Shown: in pieces, positions 34,853-44,468 of the stretch
Position numbering within the stretch: the first letter of the stretch is position 1
How the letters are laid out: each line of letters starts with the position of its first letter
Assembly: GCA_020883125.1 (NCBI GenBank)
Contig: JAHREW010000006.1
Coordinates: 1-64,000, forward strand
DNA: 64,000 nt
DNA from: Microcoleus sp. CAWBG506
Lineage (GTDB): Bacteria; Cyanobacteriota; Cyanobacteriia; Cyanobacteriales; Microcoleaceae
Direction: 5' to 3'
The notes under the pieces: generated by a model
The model's input: only the letters and a program-made list of their open reading frames with translations
What the model was told of the DNA's origin: nothing
The model's database searches: none
Translations under genes and position numbers: made by a program

Positions 34853-35580
34853 AATGCTGGTTGATGGCGGATCAAGTTCAGGAATTCCTCACGAGTTTTC
34901 TGTTCTTCCTGAAACACTCCCAACATCGCACTCGTCACTGTCCAAGCACCGGGTTTTTGTACGCCACGCATCGTCATACACATATGACTAGCTTCCATCA
35001 CCACAGCTACTCCTCTTGGTTCCAATATTGTCTGAACTGCTTCAGCAACTTGGCGAGTCAAACGTTCCTGCACCTGCAACCTTCGGCTGTACATTTCGAC
35101 AATTCGCGCTAATTTACTCAATCCCACTACTTTTTGATTGGGGATGTAAGCAACATGAACTTTGCCCATAAACGGCAGCATATGGTGTTCGCACATACTG
35201 AATACGCTGATGTCTCGCACCAACACCATCTCATTGTGACCTTCGTCAAAGATAGCGCCGTTGAGCAGTTCTTCCAGGGATTGACTGTAGCCGCTGGTGA
35301 GAAACCGCATTGCTTCTGCTACCCGCTTCGGGGTTTTGAGCAATCCTTCGCGTTCGGGGTTTTCTCCGATTCCTAGCAGCATCGTCCGTACTGCTTCCAT
35401 CATTTCCTCTTGACCTACTTCTGTCGGTATGGGCACGTTGGATTCTTGACCATTCGAGGAGTTGCGGTCTGGTCGAGTGGTGATACTGGGCAAGTTTTTG
35501 TCTGCGGTTTCTAAAGGTTTCATGCTGTCAGTCGAGAGTGTATTCGAGCCTGTGGAACCGTTGTTCGATGCAATTGTCAT
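34846..35580 (-). CDS. folE: GTP cyclohydrolase I
   Basis: 244 aa from ATG 35580 (MTIASNNGS); an upstream ATG at 35646 would add 22 residues read from AATCTAAAATCT repeats, so it is rejected. Converts GTP to dihydroneopterin triphosphate for folate and pterins. Zinc ligands in MCEHHMLPF and in SHMCMTMRG; active-site QERLTRQVA. The first ~65 residues are a low-complexity Ser/Thr/Asn extension. It belongs to the folE-SDR-accA-aar-ado neighbourhood. Confidence 0.93.
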   Translation of the reverse strand: MTIASNNGSTGSNTLSTDSMKPLETADKNLPSITTRPDRNSSNGQESNVPIPTEVGQEEMMEAVRTMLLGIGENPEREGLLKTPKRVAEAMRFLTSGYSQSLEELLNGAIFDEGHNEMVLVRDISVFSMCEHHMLPFMGKVHVAYIPNQKVVGLSKLARIVEMYSRRLQVQERLTRQVAEAVQTILEPRGVAVVMEASHMCMTMRGVQKPGAWTVTSAMLGVFQEEQKTREEFLNLIRHQPAFF

Positions 35581-35691
35581 AAGAAATTGGTGTGAGGATG
35601 AATCGATTTTAGATTTTAGATTTTGGATTGGGGGATGGAGTTTCAAAGATTGTTGGATTCCGAGACCAACTCAGATTTCACAATCTCAAGT

Positions 35692-36417
35692 TCACAAAAC
35701 TCCAGCGTTAGACATCAGGGTGATTTCTTCAATTACTGCGCTTGGCGGCAACTGAACTGCGTGCAGAATTGATTCGGCAACGATTTCTGGAGTTAACATG
35801 GCAGTGCGATCGAAGTCGGCTTGCACGGTTTCTGTGTCCCACATGGGAGTGTTGACAGAACCTGGACAGATGGCTGTTACGCGAATTCCGCGAGCCCGTT
35901 CTTCTGCCGCTACAGCCTTAGACAAAGCCATGAGACCGAATTTGCTGACGCAATATAGTCCCCAATTCGGAAAGACCTGGCTGCCGGCGATGGAGGAAAC
36001 GTTGATGATGATTCCTGATTTTCGATCGCGCATGGACGGCAAAATTCCTTGAATGCACTGCCAGACGCTAGTCAAATTCAGGTCTAAAACTCTCTGCCAG
36101 TCGGCTAGAGGCGTTTCTGTCAAGGGGCCTGTATAGCCCATGCCAGCACTGTTGACCAGGATATCTACTGGTCCAAATTGAGCTGCGATCGCACTGATGC
36201 TACTTTGCACCTGGTCAATTTTTGACAAGTCTAAGGGATAAGCTTCTGCTTTCACTCCGACTTCTCTGGCTGCTGCGGCAACGGCTTCTAAGTTTTCTGA
36301 CCCTCGACTAACTAAAGCCAGGTTTATGCCGGCTTTGGCAAATGCTAGAGCCGTGGCTTTGCCAATACCGCTGCTTGCTCCGGTAATCAGAGCCTGCTTT
36401 GTCGTCGGATAGTTCAT
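35692..36417 (-). CDS. Short-chain dehydrogenase/reductase
   Basis: 241 aa from ATG 36417 (MNYPTTKQALITGASSGIG). Classical SDR: TGASSGIG cofactor loop, NSAGMG, catalytic Ser in NVSSIAGSQ, Tyr-x-x-x-Lys in LYCVSKFGL, then ICPGSVNTPMW. An Arg after the second strand (SRG) suggests NADP(H). Its constant place beside accA, aar and ado in cyanobacteria suggests a role in fatty-acid metabolism, but no substrate is known from the sequence. An upstream in-frame ATG at 36489 is less likely. Confidence 0.88.
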   Translation of the reverse strand: MNYPTTKQALITGASSGIGKATALAFAKAGINLALVSRGSENLEAVAAAAREVGVKAEAYPLDLSKIDQVQSSISAIAAQFGPVDILVNSAGMGYTGPLTETPLADWQRVLDLNLTSVWQCIQGILPSMRDRKSGIIINVSSIAGSQVFPNWGLYCVSKFGLMALSKAVAAEERARGIRVTAICPGSVNTPMWDTETVQADFDRTAMLTPEIVAESILHAVQLPPSAVIEEITLMSNAGVL

Positions 36418-36621
36418 AGAAAAACTCGGTATGGGGGAAACTAAGTTGATGACAGTTTCCATGAGAACAGTTATTTCTGAGATCGACATTAAGAAATGTT
36501 AAGCCGATGTCACACAAAGAATTATAACACTGCTGGCAGATTCGCAGAATTCTCCATCGCTATTTGAGAAGATGAGTTTTCAGTTAAAAATTGCTTAACT
36601 GATTCCTGGGAATCGATCGGC

Positions 36622-37614
36622 TCAAGCAGGAATTTCTGTGAATACACCGATGTGGCGGAATTTTTGATACCGCAGTTCCCGGCGCTGCTGGCTCGAAAGC
36701 TGACTGAGTTCTGCTAAATTTTCCAACAATGCTCGTTTCAGTATGGACGCAGCCTTGATGGGGTTAGAGTGAGCGCCACCAATGGGTTCTGGTACTATTT
36801 GATCGAGAACGCCGAGGTTTTTCAAATCCCAAGAAGTAATTTTCAGAGCTTCGGCGGCCAAGTTGGCTTTCCCAGAGTCTTTCCAGAGGATCGCGGCGCA
36901 AGCTTCGGGGGTAGCAACGGTATAGACAGAATGCTCTAGCATCAACAATCGCTCGCCGACGCCTATGCCCAAAGCGCCACCAGAACCGCCTTCGCCGATG
37001 ACGGTACAGATGATGGGAACATCGAGGCGAAACATTTCTCGGAGGTTACAGGCGATCGCCTCTCCTTGTCCAAGCTGTTCGGCTTCTAAGCCCGCCCAAG
37101 CCCCTGGAGTGTCGATAAAGGTGAAAATTGGCATAGAGAAGCGATCGGCGTGTTCCATCAATCGTAGGGCTTTGCGGTAGCCACCGGGAGCAGCCATACC
37201 GAAGTTGCGGGCAATATTATCTTTGGTGTCGCGACCTTTTTGGTGGCCGATGATGACCGTGGGACGCCCATCAATGCGGGCAATACCACCCACCATGGCC
37301 GGGTCGTCGCCGCCCCGTCGATCGCCGTGAAGCTCAATCCACTCGTCGCTAATTGCTTGAACGTAATCGAGGGTACTGGGGCGACGGGGGTGACGGGCTA
37401 GTTGCAGCCGCTGCATGGGGGAGAGGCTGCTAAAAATCTCTTGCCGCAGTTGGTCTGTTCGAGCTTCCAGCTTGCGAATTTCGTCGGAAGTTTCTTCAGA
37501 AACATCCACACCGTTTTCGGCTGCGAGTTGGCGAATCTCGTGAATTCGCGCTTCAAGTTTTGCCAGAGGCTTTTCAAAATCTAAGAGTAGTGGTTTCCGG
37601 TCTGGGTTTGGCAC
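36622..37614 (-). CDS. accA: Acetyl-CoA carboxylase carboxyltransferase subunit alpha
   Basis: 330 aa. Transfers the carboxyl group from carboxybiotin to acetyl-CoA to give malonyl-CoA. N-terminal [14 protein letters not shown] helix, then [56 protein letters not shown] and [13 protein letters not shown] oxyanion region. Full length. It lies between aar and the SDR gene on the same strand, so malonyl-CoA supply and acyl-ACP use are neighbours. Confidence 0.95.
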   Translation of the reverse strand: MPNPDRKPLLLDFEKPLAKLEARIHEIRQLAAENGVDVSEETSDEIRKLEARTDQLRQEIFSSLSPMQRLQLARHPRRPSTLDYVQAISDEWIELHGDRRGGDDPAMVGGIARIDGRPTVIIGHQKGRDTKDNIARNFGMAAPGGYRKALRLMEHADRFSMPIFTFIDTPGAWAGLEAEQLGQGEAIACNLREMFRLDVPIICTVIGEGGSGGALGIGVGERLLMLEHSVYTVATPEACAAILWKDSGKANLAAEALKITSWDLKNLGVLDQIVPEPIGGAHSNPIKAASILKRALLENLAELSQLSSQQRRELRYQKFRHIGVFTEIPA

Positions 37615-37972
37615 GCTGAGAATTTCTATAATGTTTTGTAAGTTTGAGTCGATCGACTCTTTGAAGATCCTACCGTGTTAGGTGTTGCTCCAAAAGAGGG
37701 CCCGGTTGAAGTTGTCACTATTAATTGGTCAATTGCTTCCTATCGCTTTGGCAAATCAGGGAGTTGAGCTTAATTTTTTGCTACACTCTAATTTAACTCG
37801 CGCTTTGAGTGTTATTCGCCTCTTTCCCAGCGCCCCTATGCCATCCCACAGCCACCAAAGACCAAATCCTGCTGAACTTTTCGGAAGTGCCAACAGCGAC
37901 ACCATCGCCATCGAGTTCACGCGGAAATGGAAGTTATGACTATCAAAAACTGCGCTCAAAGCTTCTTGTAAC
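37615..37972. other. Non-coding gap between aar and accA
   Basis: No gene is supported: the open frames in either direction lack family features and ribosome sites. It should hold the accA promoter, but none is evident by eye. Confidence 0.5.
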
Positions 37973-38015
37973 AATTAACAGTTAACAGTTCATTGTTAAC
38001 TGTTAACTGTTAATT
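37973..38015 (-). terminator. Long hairpin after aar
   Basis: A perfect 16-bp inverted repeat (AATTAACAGTTAACAG / CTGTTAACTGTTAATT) with an 11-base loop begins eight bases past the aar stop codon. There is no T-run, so termination or mRNA 3'-end protection is only likely, not certain. Confidence 0.4.
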
Positions 38016-38022
38016 TTCAAAA

Positions 38023-39045
38023 TCAAAATGACATCAAAGGTCGGAAACCGTGTTTGACAGAAATCTCACCGATTTGCTCCATCTTTTCCACCGTAATTTG
38101 ATTGCGTCCCCAAGAAAAATTGGTGTACAACTTTTCAAATTCCAGCAGCATGGATTCAGCAAAACAGGCAAACAACTGTCTTCCCGGTACATCCATATTG
38201 ACAATCTTCATAATTTTCCACTCAATATCGAGGGAATGCTCCACAATGCCGCCATTGAGGACATAAATTTCGGGATGCTGAATCTGAGTTGCCAGATTTT
38301 TGGGATAGCCACCATCAATTAGCAAACAAGGTTGCTTCAATGTAGAGGGATCGATTTCTACTCCCTTGGGCATACTCGCTACCCAGACGACAATATCAGC
38401 CTGGGGTAGCGCCTCTTCCAAACCCATAATTTTGCCTCGCCCTAATTCTGTCTGCAAGTCTTGCAAACGTTCCTTGTCGCGGGCAATTAGCAACAATTCT
38501 GCTACATTGGTTTTAACGTTGAGCCAGCGACACACGGCACTGCCAATATCCCCAGTAGCACCGCAAACCGCCACAGTAGCCTTGGACAGTTCAATCCCCA
38601 ATTTGGGGGCTGCTTGTTCTACTTGGCGACAGAGGATGTAAGCAGTGTGAGTATTACCCGTGGTGAATCGCTCAAACTCCAACTTGAGATTGCGAATTTG
38701 CTTAATTTGCTGCAAGTTGAAGGTTTCAAAAATGATCGATGAAAACCCACCTAAAGCCGTGATATTAATCCCGTTTTTTTGAGCGTGTGCCATCGCGTTA
38801 ATGATTTTGCGGGTGGCTGCTTTAATCCGGCGAGTGGCTAGCATTTCTGGCAGAAAACAGGACTCCACATAGCGACCTTCTATTTTTTGCCCAGTGATGC
38901 TGGTCACCGTTATATTATCGACTATTTGGGGAGGTGCGCTGCACCAAAAATCAAGACCTTGATCGGCGTATTCTGGATAGCCCAGCTCGTTAGCTACCGA
39001 TTGGGCGTGTTCTAAGCTGGTTAAGTGACCGATTAAACCAAACAT
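38023..39045 (-). CDS. aar: Long-chain acyl-[acyl-carrier-protein] reductase
   Basis: 340 aa, the standard length. Reduces C16/C18 acyl-ACP (or acyl-CoA) to fatty aldehydes with NADPH. N-terminal [20 protein letters not shown] loop [15 protein letters not shown] at about residue 164, and catalytic Cys294 in [10 protein letters not shown] that carries the acyl thioester. C-terminus HGFRPLMSF is typical. Works with Ado encoded 223 bases upstream on the same strand; together they make heptadecane-type alkanes. Confidence 0.95.
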   Translation of the reverse strand: MFGLIGHLTSLEHAQSVANELGYPEYADQGLDFWCSAPPQIVDNITVTSITGQKIEGRYVESCFLPEMLATRRIKAATRKIINAMAHAQKNGINITALGGFSSIIFETFNLQQIKQIRNLKLEFERFTTGNTHTAYILCRQVEQAAPKLGIELSKATVAVCGATGDIGSAVCRWLNVKTNVAELLLIARDKERLQDLQTELGRGKIMGLEEALPQADIVVWVASMPKGVEIDPSTLKQPCLLIDGGYPKNLATQIQHPEIYVLNGGIVEHSLDIEWKIMKIVNMDVPGRQLFACFAESMLLEFEKLYTNFSWGRNQITVEKMEQIGEISVKHGFRPLMSF

Positions 39046-39060
39046 TCAGTTGTCAGATTA

Positions 39061-39118
39061 AGGAAAAAGGAAGAAGGAAGAAGGAAGAAGGAAGAAGGAA
39101 GAAGGAATAAGGAAGAAG
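39061..39118. repeat. AAGGAAG heptamer tandem repeat
   Basis: GAAGAAGGAAGAAGGAAGAAGG continues for about 55 bases in the ado-aar spacer. Copy number of such repeats often varies between strains. Confidence 0.85.
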
Positions 39119-39268
39119 AGAAAATTAAAAAATTTTAATTTCTAATTTTTATCTGATTCCTCATGTTCCCATTAATTAGGTTATAACCATTGTGATGGAT
39201 GAAGAATGGAGAAGTAAAAATTATTTTTTTTTAAATTTTTACTTTTCCATTCCTGATTTTATACTTGA

Positions 39269-39961
39269 TTAGGCTATGAGACCTTGTGCTGACATTCGCA
39301 TGATGTCACGGTTGTTAAAGCCAATGTTTTTAAGGGCTTCACCGTAGGCAATCATAAAGTCTTCAATTAAAGCATCTTTTTCCATTCCCAAGACTTGAGC
39401 ATCATCTGCGACTTTGTTTAGTAGTCTCCAGATGATGGGCAAGTTTTGACGGTTGGCGGCTTCTAGTTCAGCTTTGGATTCTTCAAAGTGAGCTTCTAGC
39501 CACACTTCCCCAAAGTTGAGGTGGGTGTATTCTTCTTTGACTACGCCTTCAGTGATTTTGCGGGCAAAGTCGTCAGCGACGGGAATGTAAATATTGTAGG
39601 CTGCGATCGCAAAGCATTCGATAATCAGTGATTGAATCAGCAAGCAAGTTACAACCTTACCTTCGGCAGATGCCTTTTGGAAATTCCCGTGCAGTTCTGA
39701 AAAGAACTCCTTGGCAAATACCATATCCGGCGTGACTTTGAGATTCCTGCCACAAGCTTGGAAGCCTTTCATATGGCGGTTCTCCATCTTGGACAAACCA
39801 ATTAACTCTTCCTTTTTGTCAGCCAACATTTGGGCCAGTGTCAAGTAATTGTCGTGAGCTTCTTGTTCGCCTTCAATCACAATCGCGTTGATTCGGCTGT
39901 AAGCATCTTTGTAAGTTTCGGTTTGAAAGTCAGTTGCTGGGATGGCCTCAAGCTGTGGCAT
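39269..39961 (-). CDS. ado: Aldehyde-deformylating oxygenase
   Basis: 230 aa ferritin-like diiron enzyme that turns fatty aldehydes plus O2 into alkanes/alkenes and formate. All six iron ligands are present: Glu32, Glu60, His63, Glu115, Glu144 and His147 (in [32 protein letters not shown] and [10 protein letters not shown]). A ribosome site CAGGAG lies about 14 bases before ATG. First gene of the minus-strand ado-aar-accA-SDR-folE neighbourhood. Confidence 0.97.
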   Translation of the reverse strand: MPQLEAIPATDFQTETYKDAYSRINAIVIEGEQEAHDNYLTLAQMLADKKEELIGLSKMENRHMKGFQACGRNLKVTPDMVFAKEFFSELHGNFQKASAEGKVVTCLLIQSLIIECFAIAAYNIYIPVADDFARKITEGVVKEEYTHLNFGEVWLEAHFEESKAELEAANRQNLPIIWRLLNKVADDAQVLGMEKDALIEDFMIAYGEALKNIGFNNRDIMRMSAQGLIA

Positions 39962-40139
39962 ATGATATGTAGTCTCCTGAATAACCTGTAGGATGTTTGG
40001 ACACCCCTTTAAAATTTGGGGTCAGTGACAGTACACTTTACCTATTTTCGACTAAAAATTCGCGGTTGTGTGGGAATCTGGGAGGAGATCGGGTTTGAGA
40101 GCCTCACAAGGTTATTATTTTAGATTAATTCACAAGTTT

Positions 40140-40958
40140 ATGGGCAAATCTTTGGACAGATCTAGGGCACTGGAACTGCTGAGTTTTATTTTGTTGCTAG
40201 GGGGGGCAGCACTGGTGCTGTTGCCTCTAGCTGCTGTATTTTTGGTCTCTTTATCACCATCTGGTGTCGGTGTCAAGGTCACGGGCTGGACTTTTGCCAA
40301 CTATCAGGAGGCTTGGCGACGCGGTAATTTTTTGTTGGCATTTCTTAATTCTACTCTAGTGGCGATCGCAGTAACTGGTTTTCAGGTAGTAACTTCGGCT
40401 TTAGCCGGCTATGCCTTGGCCAGGCTGAAGTTTCGAGGGCGACAAGCCCTAGTGTTGGTGGTTTTGGCAACCCTGGTAATTCCCTTTCAGCTTTTGGTGA
40501 TTCCCATTTTCTTGGTTTTGAAGTGGGGCCATTTGCTCAATACCTACGGGGCGCTAATCTTACCCACGGCTGCTAATGGTTTTGGGATTTTTCTCCTACG
40601 TCAATATTTCCTGACAATTCCCGTGGAGTTGGAAGAAGCCGCCATGCTGGATGGGGCAAACCGCTGGCAGGTGTTGTGGCAAGTGATGTTGCCTTTGGCC
40701 CGCCCTGCTTTGGTGACGCTGTTTTTGTTTACGTTTATCGGCGAGTGGAACGATTTGTTTAAGCCCCTGGTGTTTACCACGCGCCCAGAGTTGCGAACCG
40801 TACAGTTGGCTTTGGCTGAGTTTCAGGAACAGTTTACTAGCAGTTGGCCGTTGTTGATGGCCGCGGTGGTAATTGGGACAGTGCCAGTGGTGTTGCTGTT
40901 TTTGGTCGGTCAACGGCAGTTTATGCGGGGTATTGCGACGACGGGGATTAAGAATTAA
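40140..40958 (+). CDS. Carbohydrate ABC transporter permease (MalG/UgpE type)
   Basis: 272 aa from ATG 40140 (MGKSLDRSRALELLSF); a TTG/GTG-type start at 40068 would add 24 residues without support. Six hydrophobic segments and the EAA loop EEAAMLDGANRWQVLWQVMLPLARPAL, which contacts the ATPase, are in place. This is the second of the two permeases in CUT1 sugar importers. No partner permease, ATPase or binding protein is nearby, so it must act with subunits encoded elsewhere. Divergent from ado. Confidence 0.88.
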   Translation: MGKSLDRSRALELLSFILLLGGAALVLLPLAAVFLVSLSPSGVGVKVTGWTFANYQEAWRRGNFLLAFLNSTLVAIAVTGFQVVTSALAGYALARLKFRGRQALVLVVLATLVIPFQLLVIPIFLVLKWGHLLNTYGALILPTAANGFGIFLLRQYFLTIPVELEEAAMLDGANRWQVLWQVMLPLARPALVTLFLFTFIGEWNDLFKPLVFTTRPELRTVQLALAEFQEQFTSSWPLLMAAVVIGTVPVVLLFLVGQRQFMRGIATTGIKN

Positions 40959-40969
40959 GAAATTAGTCC

Positions 40970-41085
40970 AAGGCAGTGCCGTTTCCCTACGATATTTTTT
41001 GGGGTAGGGAGACGGCACTGCCGTATCCTCTGCCGTATCCTCTGCCGTATCCTCTGCCGTATCCTCCGTATCCTCCGTATCATCT
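40970..41085. repeat. REP-like palindrome followed by 12-bp tandem repeats
   Basis: GGCAGTGCCGTTTCCCTAC ... GTAGGGAGACGGCACTGCCG form inverted arms around TATTTTTTGG, then CTGCCGTATCCT repeats about four times and TCCGTATCC twice. Same palindrome family as upstream of pyrC. Confidence 0.75.
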
Positions 41086-41167
41086 TAAATCCTCGCTATC
41101 TTTGGCAAAAACTCAGAAATTTGTACCGCAGATGAACGCCGATTAACGCCGATACTTAAAAGTGTAT

Positions 41168-42196
41168 TTACTCGCTAAAAATTTGCAAACGAATAGAGCG
41201 TTCTCCATCTCCGAAATCTACTTCTATCTTCTCTCCCGAAAGAGTATCTAAACATCCTAGAAGTAATCGTAAATTCGGTGTACTGGCTCCTGTATCGACA
41301 TACAATCTATCTGTTAAACTGCCTAATCGCTTCCAAATTGTGTAGAGTTTGATTACTGTTTGTTCGAGTTGCACTGCCTGTTTTACAACGTCGGCGGTGG
41401 TTCCCAAACAGCCTACTCGCAAGGATTCTTCTAAGGCCATTTCCATATCTAAATGAGACTGATTGAGAGCCTGGACTTGGGCCGCGGAATCGAGATATTT
41501 AGATAAATTCTTGGCATCGGAAGTTAGTTGTTTGACTGTATCTACGTCGGGATTTTCTGCTACTTCTTTTTGAATTTCAATTTGGTGAGATGGAGATAGT
41601 TTCTCCATTTCTTTGACTAAGGGGGCTAGGTAGCGGGGAGGTAGGGAACCTGTGGATGCTTTTTCTTTGACTTCTTCTGGGAGTAAGTCGGAGTTCAAAG
41701 CCATCCATTCGTCGGAGAGTTGTTTAACTTCGCGCCTGGTAATACGATCGCCTTTTCCGGCCGCATCTGTTACCATTAGCTGTACTTCGGGAGATGCTTT
41801 GGCGGTTTCTACAAAGGCTCTTTTGCTGAAGTTTCTAATGGAATCTGGGTCTAAATCTCCTTGCTCGATCAAGGTATCGGCACTCTTAGCTAATTCTATC
41901 AAGGAATAGGCTTGACTTTTGCCTATTTCTCGTTCTTTTAGCCAGTTCAAAAAGCCGGTACCGCGTCCATCGCCGCCTTTTTTTTCTCTGTCTCTGACTG
42001 TTCGGAGAATGCGTCCCCGCCAGATATCTGTTTGTAAGTCAAAGCGATCGCACACTTTCCAGGCATTGTCAACCTGATTGTCAAAATCGAAGTCTGGTAT
42101 TTGTTCGTCTTCGGGATCTGGTAATTGAAAATTGATATCGGTAAAGCCTTTGAGGGCTTCTGCAAGTTCTGCGGGATTTTGGGGGACTTCAGCCAT
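41168..42196 (-). CDS. Conserved cyanobacterial protein of unknown function
   Basis: 342 aa from ATG 42196 (MAEVPQNPAELAEAL); the frame extends upstream only as non-conserved sequence. Soluble and acidic. Residues 50-130 include WKVCDRFDLQTDIWRGRILR and NWLKEREIGKSQAYSLIELA, followed by KRAFVETAKASPEVQ and ITRREVKQLSDEW. The arrangement recalls the helix-turn-helix part of ParB/KorB-like or DUF3102 proteins, so DNA binding is possible but unproven. The C-terminal half is helical and contains an LPPRYLAPLVKEM stretch. I recall similar proteins across cyanobacteria but no function. Confidence 0.75.
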   Translation of the reverse strand: MAEVPQNPAELAEALKGFTDINFQLPDPEDEQIPDFDFDNQVDNAWKVCDRFDLQTDIWRGRILRTVRDREKKGGDGRGTGFLNWLKEREIGKSQAYSLIELAKSADTLIEQGDLDPDSIRNFSKRAFVETAKASPEVQLMVTDAAGKGDRITRREVKQLSDEWMALNSDLLPEEVKEKASTGSLPPRYLAPLVKEMEKLSPSHQIEIQKEVAENPDVDTVKQLTSDAKNLSKYLDSAAQVQALNQSHLDMEMALEESLRVGCLGTTADVVKQAVQLEQTVIKLYTIWKRLGSLTDRLYVDTGASTPNLRLLLGCLDTLSGEKIEVDFGDGERSIRLQIFSE

Positions 42197-42384
42197 TAGG
42201 AAAAAATTGTGTAGAGCAACAGCCGGTTTGATTTGGAACTTACACGGGTTGACAGTTGAAACTCTATATGTAGCGGTAATGCGGGGAATGCCCACTCTAC
42301 TAATAGAGTTTGTGTGCAAGTCCTATCATTATTGCACGATCGGGATGTTTCGAGACAATTTAGCTGATGGCGAAGCCAAAAGGC

Positions 42385-42440
42385 CCAATTCCCAATTCCC
42401 AATTCCCAATTCCCGATTCCCGATTCCCGATTTCTACTTT
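42385..42440. repeat. CCCAATT/CCCGATT heptamer repeat
   Basis: AATTCCCAATTCCCAATTCCC runs on for about 55 bases and ends within one base of the stop codon of the next gene on the minus strand. Confidence 0.8.
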
Positions 42441-44468
42441 CTACTTTCTTCCTTGGAGCCAATAAGTCACCATATCCCCCTTACCTTTGATCGGAGTCAA
42501 ACCTCTATTCTTAAACAAATACTTATCTTTCAAAAGCTCATAAGTAACATCCGTAACTTGAATACCGCCTGCAACTCCTGTAACTTCCATCCTCGCTGCC
42601 ACATTCACAGTATCTCCCCACAAATCGTAGGTAAATTTGCTAACACCAATCACTCCCGCAACTACTGGTCCAGAATTGATACCCACGCGAATTGCCAAAT
42701 ATTCCCCTGTTTGAGCGGACAATTTTGCTATTTTTGCTTGCATTTCCAGGGCCATTTCCGCGATCGCCTCAGCGTGGTCATCTCTCGGTGTAGGTAATCC
42801 TCCAACTACCATGTAAGCATCACCAATAGTCTTAATTTTTTCCACACCATACTCTTCTGCTAATTGATCGAATTGGGAAAAAATCACGTTTAAACGCTTT
42901 ACAAGTTCCGTCGGAGACATTCTAGCGGACAACTCAGTAAAGCCAACAATGTCAGCAAATAAAACACTTACTTCTTCAAAACTGTCAGCTATTGTACTTT
43001 GCTCAACTTTCAATCTTTCGGCTATTGGTTTTGGTAAAATATTTAACAGCAACTTTTCAGTTTGATCCTGTTGAAATTTAAGGGCTTCTTGGACTAATTT
43101 TCGCTCTGTAATATCAGAAACAGTACCTTCATAGTACATTAACTTACCTTGTGAATCGCGAACTGCCCGCACATTTTCGGAGATCCAAATCACAGCACAA
43201 TTCTTACGTTTAACCCTCGATTCAAACCCAGAAAGAGTATTGTTTTCCTCCATAGCAACTACGAATTCCCGACGGCGTTCGGCATCAATATAAAGTTGCT
43301 CAGAAATGTTTTGAATGCTGGACATCAGTTCCGCAGGCGATTCGTAACCATACAATTTCGCTAAGGCTGGATTAGCGCTGATAAATTGTCCTGAAGGGGT
43401 ACTTTGAAAAATGCCTTCCATGGCATTTTCTACGATACTGTGATATCTTTCTTCAGCTTTTTTGAGAGATTCTTCTGCTTGTTTTCGCTGAATTAAAGAA
43501 CCTACTTGAGTGCAAATAATATTAAAAATGTCAATAAATCGCGAGTCCTTGGGACAAGATAAAAGTTTAAAAAAAACGAGGACTGCTAATACTTCATCTC
43601 CGACTAAAATAGGTACACCAAAACCTGCTTTAAATCCGATTTCTAACGCTATTCTAGTTCTCATAAATTCTGGGTATCCCACGGAAACATCTTCTACCCA
43701 TTCAGGTTGCCGGGAAACCCAAACTCGTCCTGGTAGCCCGATATTTCTAGCAAATGTCAAGTTTTCACTTTGCTGGCGGAAGATTGCCATGCTGCTATCT
43801 CTACCATACCAACCGCGGCTCGATTTCAAGAAAGTTCCTTCGGCATTAGGAATCCAAGCTTCTCCTAAATCCCATCCGATTGTTTCGCCAACTTGGTGCA
43901 AAATTACTTCTAAAGCAGAGTTAAAATCCACGGATTCGCCGATCGCCCGGGTAGTTTCCAGCAAAAATCTGATTTCTTCTTCAGCCCGCTTTCTTTCGGT
44001 AATTTCTTGCTCCAACAAAGCATTGCGTTCGTGCAATTCCCTAGCTTGTTGTTGCAGTTTTGATTGCAAAGAGCGCAAGGAAAGTTGGCTTTCAACACGG
44101 GCCAAAACTTCTTCTATTTGAAATGGCTTAGTAATATAGTCTACTCCTCCTACTTGAAAAGCTTTTACTTTTTCTAATACATCATCTAGGGCGCTAATAA
44201 AAATGATCGGAATATCTTTAGTATTTTCATTTGTTTTTAGTTTTTGACAAACTTCATAGCCGTTCATTTGCGGCATATTAATATCTAATAAAATTAGACT
44301 TGGAGGAGAGATTTGGGCCCCTTGCAAAGCAAGTTGTCCGTTAATAGCTTTCCTGACTTGATAGCCGTGAGATGTCAGCATGGTGGATAAAAGTCGCAAG
44401 TTATCCGGCATATCGTCAACGATCATAATATCTTTAGGAGTCACGGGAAGTGGATGGTCGTTCATCAT
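42441..44468 (-). CDS. Response regulator with GAF, PAS and adenylate cyclase domains
   Basis: 675 aa. REC 1-130 with Asp62 (ILLDINMPQMNGYE), coiled coil, GAF about 165-325, PAS about 335-460, then a class III cyclase about 490-670. Cyclase metal Asps in VLFADIVGFTELSARM and TIGDAYMVVGG; Lys in EKIKTIGD and Asp in YDLWGDTVNVAARME mark adenine specificity, so cAMP is the likely product. Its start overlaps the 3' end of the giant kinase gene upstream by 35 bases, so the two are co-translated and the kinase is the probable phosphodonor. Cytosolic. Confidence 0.92.
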   Translation of the reverse strand: MMNDHPLPVTPKDIMIVDDMPDNLRLLSTMLTSHGYQVRKAINGQLALQGAQISPPSLILLDINMPQMNGYEVCQKLKTNENTKDIPIIFISALDDVLEKVKAFQVGGVDYITKPFQIEEVLARVESQLSLRSLQSKLQQQARELHERNALLEQEITERKRAEEEIRFLLETTRAIGESVDFNSALEVILHQVGETIGWDLGEAWIPNAEGTFLKSSRGWYGRDSSMAIFRQQSENLTFARNIGLPGRVWVSRQPEWVEDVSVGYPEFMRTRIALEIGFKAGFGVPILVGDEVLAVLVFFKLLSCPKDSRFIDIFNIICTQVGSLIQRKQAEESLKKAEERYHSIVENAMEGIFQSTPSGQFISANPALAKLYGYESPAELMSSIQNISEQLYIDAERRREFVVAMEENNTLSGFESRVKRKNCAVIWISENVRAVRDSQGKLMYYEGTVSDITERKLVQEALKFQQDQTEKLLLNILPKPIAERLKVEQSTIADSFEEVSVLFADIVGFTELSARMSPTELVKRLNVIFSQFDQLAEEYGVEKIKTIGDAYMVVGGLPTPRDDHAEAIAEMALEMQAKIAKLSAQTGEYLAIRVGINSGPVVAGVIGVSKFTYDLWGDTVNVAARMEVTGVAGGIQVTDVTYELLKDKYLFKNRGLTPIKGKGDMVTYWLQGRK

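Noticed and set aside
35581-35646. Longer start for folE
   Set aside because: The added residues come from CCAAAATCTAAAATCTAAAA-type repeats, not conserved protein.
39061-39118. Heptamer repeats as a CRISPR or regulatory array
   Set aside because: Simple AAGGAAG tandem repeats without spacers; similar heptamers occur in several gaps.
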